Assembly: GCA_014729375.1 (NCBI GenBank)
Contig: WJKA01000429.1
Coordinates: 1 to 5,531 of the forward strand
Source of the DNA: Chitinivibrionales bacterium
GTDB lineage: Bacteria; Fibrobacterota; Chitinivibrionia; Chitinivibrionales; WJKA01
Length of the DNA: 5,531 nt
Reading direction: 5' to 3'
The notes below the pieces were generated by a model that was not told the DNA's origin, did no database searches, and was given only the letters and a program-made list of their open reading frames with translations. Below, one piece after another: positions 1 through 5,531 of the stretch. The position numbers were made by a program, and so were the translations under genes. How positions within the stretch are numbered: position 1 is the stretch's first letter; every line of letters begins with the position of its first letter.

Positions 1-1864
1 TAGTGGGAACATCCTGCAGCGTATCCCGCACAGGGGCCCGGTCTGTGAGCATTCCCGAATCGGGTGACAGCTTTTCAACAATTTCAATACTGTCAATAAG
101 ATAAATACCATACCCGTCTTTGTCATAATTGGCATAGACCAGTTTTGTTTCATCCTGCGAAATGTCGGGTGCAAATGCACCACCGGAGACATTGGTAATC
201 CGCTGGAGCGATTGTGTTTCAAAGGTGTAGCGGTAAATGTTGTAGATACCGGTCCTGTCCGATGAAAAATACAGTGTTTTGCCGTCATGGGAAAACCGCG
301 GATCACGCTCGTCGTGGCGGGTGTCGCATACGACATTAAATTCGTGCGATGCCGTGTCGTAAATACCGATTTTTCTGTCTGTGTCATCGATATAACTCAC
401 TGCAATCGAGTGGCCGTCGGGCGACCAGTCGAGGCTGAATATTTTCTGGATTTTGAGCTCGGGGCGGCCGGGATCGGGATAGATATACGTGATATTTTTT
501 CCTGTTGTGTCGCCGATACACAGACAGTTTTTTTCGTTGTTATACCGGACATATGCCAGCATGTCGCCCTGCGGTGAAAATGTAGCGGCCATCATGCCCT
601 GTTTTTCGGTAATCTGGCGCTCGGTTTTATGGAACAGCCCGAATTTCTTTTCTTCCGGGGGAAGTGTGTCGATAAATATATCGGGGACCCTGCTGGCACC
701 GCGATTCATCGGAAGCGTTGACTTGCGGGATTTGACGCTCGAAAATGCAATCAATCCGTTCGTATCGCAAATCGAATAGAAACTTTTTACCGATCCCATC
801 TCTCTTTTGATCCGCTTATCTTCCTCGACCGTATCGGCCAGTGTGTACGAGTAAAGCGAACGGAGTGAATATTCATAGTCGTTGTTGGAAATGAAATATA
901 TTTTGCTTTCATCGGGCGAAAACCGGGGCCAGTAATTATCGTATCCTTTTGTATTGATTTTTTCGCCGAATACCTGCTTGCCGATGCTTTCTATCTGTTT
1001 TGTATACTTTTTTTCGAGCGACTGTTTCCATTCATCATAGAGGTCACGGGCTGAAATGCCGAGTACTTTTTTAATACTCCGGTCGAAATTCACCCGGCCG
1101 AACCGGGAGCTTTCCCGCAGTATCGAGACGATTTTATCATAGCCCCGGGTTTCGGCAATATACTTTACCAGAGAAAATCCGTGGTTGTAGGTCTTTTCGT
1201 AATCATCTCCCCTGCCGGCAAAAACATACATGTGGTCATAGGGCAAAAGCATTCCCGACAGGGTCAGCGTGCGGACTATCATGTCACGGTGTGAGTCCCA
1301 CCGGTCGGAGCCGAAGCGGGAGCTTTCATACTGAGCAATGCCCTCAAAAAACCACGGTGGAAGAATCTCCAGAGGGTAAATGTGGAGGCCTTCAACCCGT
1401 TCACTTTCGTTTGGGTGACTGAACAGGCCGAACTGGAAATAGGGGATCACCGATGACATTTTATGCGACGCCGTTATCGAAACAATATGTGCATACTCAT
1501 GCGTAATTACATCCCGCAGCCAGTTATGGGTGCCCCGGAGATTGAAATCAAAAGCATTGGGCGACAAAAGAAACGTGTTGGCAATGTCCATGGCCCATCC
1601 ATTGCCACCGACATCATTGGCAATAAGGACATCGGTTTTTTCTGGGAGAGTCAGGTCATAGGTGTCGCGGTAAATCGAATACAGCTCTTCAAGAATATTC
1701 GCTGTTCGCTGAGCAACCGGTTTAAGTTCTTCGGTATAATGTATGATGAAATGGTTGCTTTCGATAGTGTATATCGGCATGCGAAACGCGTTGAAACTTG
1801 CCGCAGGAATATTCAGGGAGAAAGCAAAAATAAGAATCGCAAAGAGGTGGCAATGTTTTTTCAT
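1..1864 (-). CDS. Exported peptidase MA-like zinc metallopeptidase fused to a TolB/PD40-type beta-propeller; C-terminus cut by window edge
   Basis: The ATG at 1862-1864 opens a frame that runs without a stop to the left edge (621 residues visible). An in-frame stop lies seven codons upstream (1883-1885), and the protein begins with a convincing signal peptide (MKKHCHLFAILIFAFSLNIPAA). Residues about 30-285 fit the peptidase MA-like gluzincin domain: THEYAH at 121-126 (zinc-binding H122 and H126, catalytic E123), PPWFFEGIAQYES at 169-181 with E174 as the likely third ligand, and a helical tail ending GISARDLYDEWKQSL. Residues about 305-592 hold five PD40/WD40-like units (e.g. YWPRFSPDESKIYF, LDWSPDGHSIAV, DPRFSHDGKTLYFSS). 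The protein acts in the periplasm or at the cell surface; its substrate is unknown. Related FCB proteins may continue into an outer-membrane beta-barrel, but that part is outside the window. No clear Shine-Dalgarno sequence precedes the start, as is common in the FCB group. Confidence 0.88.
   Translation of the reverse strand, partial: MKKHCHLFAILIFAFSLNIPAASFNAFRMPIYTIESNHFIIHYTEELKPVAQRTANILEELYSIYRDTYDLTLPEKTDVLIANDVGGNGWAMDIANTFLLSPNAFDFNLRGTHNWLRDVITHEYAHIVSITASHKMSSVIPYFQFGLFSHPNESERVEGLHIYPLEILPPWFFEGIAQYESSRFGSDRWDSHRDMIVRTLTLSGMLLPYDHMYVFAGRGDDYEKTYNHGFSLVKYIAETRGYDKIVSILRESSRFGRVNFDRSIKKVLGISARDLYDEWKQSLEKKYTKQIESIGKQVFGEKINTKGYDNYWPRFSPDESKIYFISNNDYEYSLRSLYSYTLADTVEEDKRIKREMGSVKSFYSICDTNGLIAFSSVKSRKSTLPMNRGASRVPDIFIDTLPPEEKKFGLFHKTERQITEKQGMMAATFSPQGDMLAYVRYNNEKNCLCIGDTTGKNITYIYPDPGRPELKIQKIFSLDWSPDGHSIAVSYIDDTDRKIGIYDTASHEFNVVCDTRHDERDPRFSHDGKTLYFSSDRTGIYNIYRYTFETQSLQRITNVSGGAFAPDISQDETKLVYANYDKDGYGIYLIDSIEIVEKLSPDSGMLTDRAPVRDTLQDVPT
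89..952 (-). other. TolB/PD40-like beta-propeller region of the left-hand gene
   Basis: Repeated units with the core pattern (F/I/W)SPDG-x-x-(I/L)-(A/Y) fall at about residues 311-338, 427-452, 478-503, 521-547 and 565-591. A further weak blade may lie near residues 360-400. This pattern is typical of PD40 blades in TolB and its relatives. Such propellers usually bind proteins or peptides. The spacing suggests five or six blades, which could form a complete propeller. Confidence 0.8.
1487..1501 (-). other. HEYAH zinc-binding motif of the peptidase MA-like domain
   Basis: The codons for residues 122-126 read H-E-Y-A-H, preceded by DVIT, which is the helix context of gluzincin active sites. 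The second motif, FFEGIAQY, lies 48 residues downstream with its glutamate codon at 1343-1345. This spacing is reasonable for this family. All expected catalytic residues are present, so activity is predicted. Confidence 0.85.
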
Positions 1865-1881
1865 TTGTTGCAACAGAATGA

Positions 1882-1909
1882 TTTATAATAATATAGTAAC
1901 TACTGTCCC
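1882..1909 (-). promoter_or_regulatory. Possible sigma-70-type promoter for the left-hand gene
   Basis: Read on the minus strand, GGGACA (1904-1909) and TATAAA (1882-1887) are separated by 16 bp and lie 17 bp before the ATG. They match the -35 and -10 consensus at 4/6 and 5/6 positions. The implied leader is only about 10 nt. The -35 box overlaps the end of the small inverted-repeat element. FCB-group promoters often differ from this consensus and the region is AT-rich, so this is a weak call. Confidence 0.25.
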
Positions 1910-1977
1910 TATCGATGATTTCTGGCGTCATTGGGGCTTTCGCCGGAATGACGAGGCCAACCCACCCGAGTAGTTAC
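1896..1977. repeat. 82-bp MITE/REP-like element with 9-bp terminal inverted repeats
   Basis: GTAACTACT at 1896-1904 is perfectly inverted as AGTAGTTAC at 1969-1977. The trinucleotide ATA directly flanks both ends (1893-1895 and 1978-1980), which could be a target-site duplication, although the surroundings are AT-rich. Between the ends is a hairpin at 1926-1953 (CGTCATT and AATGACG arms). The element is more GC-rich than its flanks. It has no coding capacity, so it would need a transposase in trans. Copy number cannot be judged from one window. Confidence 0.55.
1926..1953. repeat. Hairpin inside the small element (CGTCATT...AATGACG)
   Basis: A perfect 7-bp outer stem (1926-1932 with 1947-1953) is followed by a 2x2 GG/GG mismatch, then a 3-bp GGC/GCC inner stem around a TTTC tetraloop. 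The shape and the GTCATT...AATGAC ends resemble the short dispersed palindromic repeats with a GTCATTCC...GGAATGAC core found in many bacterial genomes. It has no T-tract after it on either strand, so it is not a classical terminator. Confidence 0.6.
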
Positions 1978-2028
1978 ATAAAATGTAAATTTGAGCGTTC
2001 AATTATTCCTTTAATGATTTCGTTTGAA

Positions 2029-2042
2029 AAATATCGATATTT
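2029..2042. promoter_or_regulatory. 14-bp perfect palindrome AAATATCGATATTT, possible operator
   Basis: The site is fully self-complementary with no spacer. It lies in the intergenic gap, about 165 bp upstream of the left-hand gene's start codon. Symmetry of this kind suits a dimeric DNA-binding protein, but an AT-rich palindrome can arise by chance and no regulator is encoded in the window. Confidence 0.25.
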
Positions 2043-2218
2043 GGCAAGAATGCCGATTTTGCAGATAATATTCTATCTCCCTCCCTCACAGTCTGGATTC
2101 TTTTTTGTCGTGCCTCTCAAACCGTTGTCAGTCCCAAATCTGGTCCGCGACAGGTCTTGTTGTCACCAATCGAATTCTTGCCCTGTATTCTTTACCCTGA
2201 TCTTTCCCTCGCTTCTCC

Positions 2219-5200
2219 TCATTTAACCACAGCCATCTTCCAGACAGTACTCACCTTTTCCCCGCTCACTGTGGCTTCGAGCCGGCACCGGTAAACACCG
2301 GGGCCGAATTCCCGGATACTGACAGCACCGGGAAGCTCATTCCAGTCTTTCCAGTTGGTCAGATATCTGTTGTCTGACAGTTTCCAGGAATAGACATGGA
2401 ACCCGGTATAGGTAAAGATATCGAGTCTGATTTTTTGTGCGGGTCCGTTGAATTTAAACCTGAACATGACTTCATCTGCACCGTTAGTCGGATTGGGATA
2501 TGAAAAGAGCCGTATTTTTTCGTTGTCAGTGCTTCTGGCAACCGGATCGGGGCCGAGATAGGCAAAGGACCGACCGTTATTGAAGCCGACCTGGGGCCAG
2601 TACAGCGAGTCGAGTGAAAGCGCGTTGGTTAACTCCCACCGGTAAACCCAACCGTTGTCGGCGGCAGCAAAGAGATCGACCAGGTTATCATTGTCGATAT
2701 CCGCAAGCAGGGGAGAGATCACCGGCGAACCGCCATAGGTCAGCGGCCAGTATGACTGGCGTTCGGGACCGGTACCGGGGAGGTCGGAGACAAAAACCGG
2801 TCTCCGGGGCCTGGTACCACGATAATCGACCGCATCGATAAAGCCGCCTGGCATGATATAGTCGGGAATCAGCGAGTCGCCATACACCAGCAGCGTATCG
2901 ACCAGTGACGGTTTCAGGCCGCCGATACTGTCCGCAGTACCGTCGTCAAGCGTAAAATAAACCTTGGTGCTGTCGGAGGTCGTGCTGTCTATATAGAAGA
3001 AAGAAAACGTTTCCCGTTCGCCGGTCGGGGATGAATAGAGTACCACCGGATTGTCCCGTTTTTCATTTGCAACAAGCGGTGTAGTCCGCACCGACTGCCG
3101 GTAGTACCAGAATCTGTTGTCAAGATAATACGGCCATCCGTACAAAAGAACGCCTTTATAATTGAGCGCATAGATTCCGTTTGTACCGCCCACAACAATG
3201 TCGAGCATGCCGTCATGATTGAGATCGGCAAGCGCGGGTGGGGAATAATTTACCGGAAGACTGCCGCGGATTCGCTGCATGGTGTTTTCATCGTACGTAT
3301 ATGCACTCGGCCAGTCGATCGGTGCATTTTCCCAACCCGGTGCGCGTGCAAGTCCGCGGGTGTAACACCATATTCCCTGGCGGCTGTCGCAGACCACAAT
3401 TTCAAAATCCGGGTTATCCGCGCCGTTGAGGTTGCCGGTGAGCAGCGAAAACGGTCCGATGCCGTTTACCATAGTCGTCTCCTGGGCGCCGGTCTGGTTG
3501 CAAATGGAAAGAAGGCCGTTGAGCTGGATCGCTGCGACTGCTGCGTTTTCATCTGCAAGCGCTGCAAGTGCCGTGACCGGAAATGTGTCGTTTGCACAGG
3601 CGACCGTGTGCGTATCCGCTGCATCAAGCGTGCTTCCGAAAAAGAGTTTTCCGCTGTCACAACCGACAACCCACATGCCACCCGTCAAGTCACAGGCATA
3701 GGTGGTAGCTGTGCCGGGAAGTGCAATTTTCCGCCAGGACGGAACAGCCGTTGTATCAGGATTTGCCGCTCCCGGGTCCGCAAGCAGAATACTGTCGAGT
3801 ATCCAGAGCGTGTCTTCTGCCGCAATATAAACAGCACCATTAATAACACTCGGAAATGATGCAGCATTGGCCGGCCCCTGCAGGTAGTAGACCGTATCGA
3901 TGCCGATATTGATAAGGCGGGTGGTGTCAAGCATGGTGTCCGGTGGCTGTGAAGTGTCTGAGCTGTCAATTGTCATCAGTGTGACATCAGAGGAGTCTTT
4001 CAGAAAAATGTCGAATGCGGGTATGGTATCGAACAGAGAGCCGAATGCCCGTCTTTTGGATGAATCTGCAGACCAGACATATAATTTCCCGCTTTCCGAG
4101 AGCGCGACAAGCTCCCGGGTATCGTCTCCTTTGTAAATATCGGCGCAAACCGGCTCAAAGAGCGGTTCATCGGGATTGACCCGGCGGGGCCAGCCGTTTA
4201 CGTACGACGGCGCAAGCCAGTTCGATGCCGAATCCACCGGTGAAGGCGGCACATTCCATTGCAGGGAAATCCTGAAAACGGAATCTACATAATTCAAAAC
4301 ATAATAATCGCGGATCGCGGCCTTTTCGGTCGGAGAAAGACCAGCGGTTGACGGACTGATTGTCATTGTAAGATACGAATGGCCGCCGTCATTGCTTTTC
4401 GTTGACGGTCTTGTCCAGGGACCCATGGAATCGACAACCGTGCCGGAACTTCCTTTTTGCGACATATGAGGAAAAACATCCTCAGCACCGCCATAATCAA
4501 AGGCGGCCTGATAAAAAACATCCTGGAATTCTATGCCCAGGTCGGTAATACCGTCCGCCTCGACAAGCCGGACCCCCCGGTATATCGAATCGGCGTTGAC
4601 CATATTGTATTTGATCCGATCTCTGATAATGTTTTCATCGATATGCCATACCAGCACTCCTGATGCAGGCAGGCTGACGTCATAATTCTTAACGCTGATA
4701 ATCGCATTGCTTTCATCGCCGGAAGTCGAATCAACAGCTTCATCAAGCTTGACATTATACGGGTATGGGGCGATATATACCGTATCGCCGTATTCGGTGG
4801 TATCATAGCCGAAAATATCCGGGTCTCCTTCAAGATTGCGCTGGCGGTTTTCAATGAGATAATATTCATGGTCGTTGATCGGCACCATAAGAATAGTCGT
4901 ATCTGTTCCTGAAGAATCTGCCGCACTTACTGCGGTAATATAATGGTCCTGCAGCCCGCCCTGTGAAACAATAACCGGTGTGTCCCATCCCATGAACATG
5001 CGGACCCATGCGGACGGCCACGGGGGGATAAAGCCATAACCGGCCGAATACCCGGCAAAATCCATGATACAGAACGCCCCGATTCCGGAAATCCCGCTGC
5101 TGGTTGAAAAAAGATCGGGAATACCGAGCGACCGGGCAATCTGGTTGACCAGGATCCCATGAATTCCCCAGTTCAAGTCGTCCTGGTTCGATGTTTCAGC

Positions 5201-5531
5201 CATAAGCATGACTTCATTGATAAGAACCGAATCGGTTGCAGTCCTGATACTGAGGCCAGTGCGTCCGTCAATTGTATCAAGGTCGAGCGTATCACTGAAA
5301 TACTCAAAGAACTCGCTCGAGATAAAAGCATCGATCATGTCTGCGGGGGTATCTCTTCCAAAAAGACCGTCTTTGCCGCCGTCGGTAAGATATGAAACCC
5401 CGGCATGTATCAGCAGGATAGCAACTTTTGTTCCGCTGGAATCGACAATGTGGCCGGTTGACGGATCGATGCGGAGCGAGGCGAACGCGGAACCGAATAT
5501 CTCATCCTTTGAAACAGTAACAATTGCATCA
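2219..5531 (-). CDS. Secreted M6-family (immune inhibitor A-like) pseudopeptidase with FG-GAP/VCBS repeats and T9SS-type C-terminal sorting domain; N-terminus cut by window edge
   Basis: The frame is open from the right edge to a TGA stop at 2219-2221, giving 1103 visible residues (numbered here from the edge). An ATG at 5336-5338 is not the start, because the 64 codons before it encode conserved M6 sequence including AILLIHAG (38-44). M6 markers follow: SLGIPDLF (134-141), GIGAFCIMD (149-157), SAWVRMFMGW (173-182), EYYLIENRQR (222-231) and SGVLVWHIDENI (290-301). The family's HExxH is NQIAR here (129-133), so peptidase activity is not expected. Residues about 456-967 are propeller-like, with FG-GAP/VCBS-type units and acidic loops DLNHDGMLD (769-777) and DIDNDNLVD (944-952), plausibly Ca-binding. 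The last 100 residues form a FlgD-like/T9SS type A sorting domain. Inferred role: an exported, cell-surface or released binding protein. The substrate is unknown. The next gene lies 354 bp downstream on the same strand. Confidence 0.9.
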   Translation of the reverse strand, partial: DAIVTVSKDEIFGSAFASLRIDPSTGHIVDSSGTKVAILLIHAGVSYLTDGGKDGLFGRDTPADMIDAFISSEFFEYFSDTLDLDTIDGRTGLSIRTATDSVLINEVMLMAETSNQDDLNWGIHGILVNQIARSLGIPDLFSTSSGISGIGAFCIMDFAGYSAGYGFIPPWPSAWVRMFMGWDTPVIVSQGGLQDHYITAVSAADSSGTDTTILMVPINDHEYYLIENRQRNLEGDPDIFGYDTTEYGDTVYIAPYPYNVKLDEAVDSTSGDESNAIISVKNYDVSLPASGVLVWHIDENIIRDRIKYNMVNADSIYRGVRLVEADGITDLGIEFQDVFYQAAFDYGGAEDVFPHMSQKGSSGTVVDSMGPWTRPSTKSNDGGHSYLTMTISPSTAGLSPTEKAAIRDYYVLNYVDSVFRISLQWNVPPSPVDSASNWLAPSYVNGWPRRVNPDEPLFEPVCADIYKGDDTRELVALSESGKLYVWSADSSKRRAFGSLFDTIPAFDIFLKDSSDVTLMTIDSSDTSQPPDTMLDTTRLINIGIDTVYYLQGPANAASFPSVINGAVYIAAEDTLWILDSILLADPGAANPDTTAVPSWRKIALPGTATTYACDLTGGMWVVGCDSGKLFFGSTLDAADTHTVACANDTFPVTALAALADENAAVAAIQLNGLLSICNQTGAQETTMVNGIGPFSLLTGNLNGADNPDFEIVVCDSRQGIWCYTRGLARAPGWENAPIDWPSAYTYDENTMQRIRGSLPVNYSPPALADLNHDGMLDIVVGGTNGIYALNYKGVLLYGWPYYLDNRFWYYRQSVRTTPLVANEKRDNPVVLYSSPTGERETFSFFYIDSTTSDSTKVYFTLDDGTADSIGGLKPSLVDTLLVYGDSLIPDYIMPGGFIDAVDYRGTRPRRPVFVSDLPGTGPERQSYWPLTYGGSPVISPLLADIDNDNLVDLFAAADNGWVYRWELTNALSLDSLYWPQVGFNNGRSFAYLGPDPVARSTDNEKIRLFSYPNPTNGADEVMFRFKFNGPAQKIRLDIFTYTGFHVYSWKLSDNRYLTNWKDWNELPGAVSIREFGPGVYRCRLEATVSGEKVSTVWKMAVVK
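2222..2521 (-). other. C-terminal FlgD-like / T9SS type A sorting domain
   Basis: The final 100 residues have the usual shape of a Por secretion-type C-terminal domain: SYPNPTNG at the start, a beta-rich middle (MFRFKF, IRLDIFTYTG), FGPGVYRCRLEA near the end, and a terminal KMAVVK just before the stop. Such domains direct export across the outer membrane by the type IX system in Bacteroidota and relatives. Related FlgD-like Ig domains occur in many FCB phyla where T9SS use is less certain. The match is by motif only. Confidence 0.75.
5114..5146 (-). other. Degenerate M6 zinc-binding motif (NQIARSLGIPD in place of HExxHxxGxPD)
   Basis: In M6 and other metzincin-like peptidases this position carries HExxHxxGxxD/H: two histidine zinc ligands, a catalytic glutamate and a third ligand. 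Here the residues are N129, Q130 and R133 in place of H, E and H. G136, P138 and D139, followed by LF, are kept. The motif is anchored on both sides by well-conserved family sequence (GIHGILV before, PDLF and GIGAFCIMD after), so the alignment is not ambiguous. The reading frame is continuous, so a frameshift does not explain the change. Confidence 0.85.

Larger units (their letters stand above)
1865..2218. other. 354-bp intergenic region
   Basis: This is the gap between the two minus-strand genes. It holds a small inverted-repeat element near the left gene's start and a 14-bp palindrome, both listed separately. The remainder (about 2043-2218) shows nothing I can name. There is no GC-rich stem followed by a T-run downstream of the TGA at 2219, so no Rho-independent terminator is evident. 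Short open frames here have no recognisable protein features. Confidence 0.7.

Noticed and set aside
1463..1888. 141-codon plus-strand open frame
   Set aside because: It is antisense to the HEYAH-containing peptidase domain and signal peptide, whose motifs are clear on the minus strand. Its own translation has no family features.
1722..1931. 69-codon minus-strand frame overlapping the start of the left-hand gene
   Set aside because: It reads another frame of the signal peptide region and has no features of its own.
1926..1953. CRISPR repeat unit or Rho-independent terminator
   Set aside because: There is a single copy with no spacer array, and no T-tract on either strand. It is better explained as part of the small inverted-repeat element.
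2043..2054. Short stem GGCA-AGAA-TGCC as a terminator
   Set aside because: The stem is only 4 bp with no T-run following on the minus strand, and it lies about 165 bp beyond the stop codon.
1915..2226. 103-codon plus-strand frame through the intergenic gap
   Set aside because: It runs through the inverted-repeat element and overlaps the end of the M6-like gene. Its composition is unlike a protein family and no ribosome binding site is seen.
3215..3859. 214-codon plus-strand open frame
   Set aside because: It lies wholly antisense to the M6-like gene, is rich in Arg and Cys without any recognisable domain, and is the expected shadow of a long GC-balanced coding region.
5336..5338. ATG as the true start of the M6-like gene
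   Set aside because: The frame stays open upstream to the window edge and encodes conserved M6 sequence (AILLIHAG). A start here would also remove any signal peptide.

Overview
The window is a two-gene stretch, and both genes are read from the minus strand. Both are cut by the window edges. The right-hand gene (2219-5531) lacks its N-terminus and the left-hand gene (1-1864) lacks its C-terminus. A 354-bp intergenic gap (1865-2218) separates them. No RNA gene, CRISPR array or full insertion sequence is visible.

Right-hand gene: a large secreted protein with at least 1103 residues visible. In order it has a peptidase M6 (immune inhibitor A-like) domain, a beta-propeller-like region with FG-GAP/VCBS-type repeats carrying DxNxDG-like loops, and a C-terminal FlgD-like / type IX secretion (T9SS type A) sorting domain. 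The M6 fold markers are intact (IHAG, GIGAF-IMD, SAW-GW, YYLIENRQ, GVLVWHID). The zinc-binding HExxHxxGxPD signature, however, reads NQIARSLGIPD: both histidines and the catalytic glutamate are replaced. This is a predicted pseudopeptidase and the most interesting feature of the window.

Left-hand gene: an exported protein with a signal peptide, a gluzincin-type peptidase MA-like domain with an intact HEYAH motif and a downstream WFFEGIAQYE glutamate motif, and then about five TolB/PD40-type propeller repeats. It continues beyond position 1. No long antisense frame in either region looks like a gene.

The intergenic gap holds an 82-bp MITE- or REP-like element (1896-1977). It has perfect 9-bp terminal inverted repeats, an internal CGTCATT/AATGACG hairpin and possible ATA target duplications, and it ends only 31 bp from the left gene's start codon. 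There is also a 14-bp perfect AT-rich palindrome. I see no convincing Rho-independent terminator.

The organism is most likely an uncultured or little-studied member of the FCB superphylum (Fibrobacterota, KSB1, Zixibacteria or relatives). The evidence is the YPNP...GVY...K sorting domain, the M6 plus FG-GAP architecture, the peptidase MA plus PD40 fusion, and a start codon without a clear Shine-Dalgarno sequence. This is inference from domain style, not a taxonomic assignment. The genes may act together at the cell surface, one as a predicted inactive binding protein and the other as a predicted active zinc peptidase, but the sequence shows only their adjacency and shared orientation.
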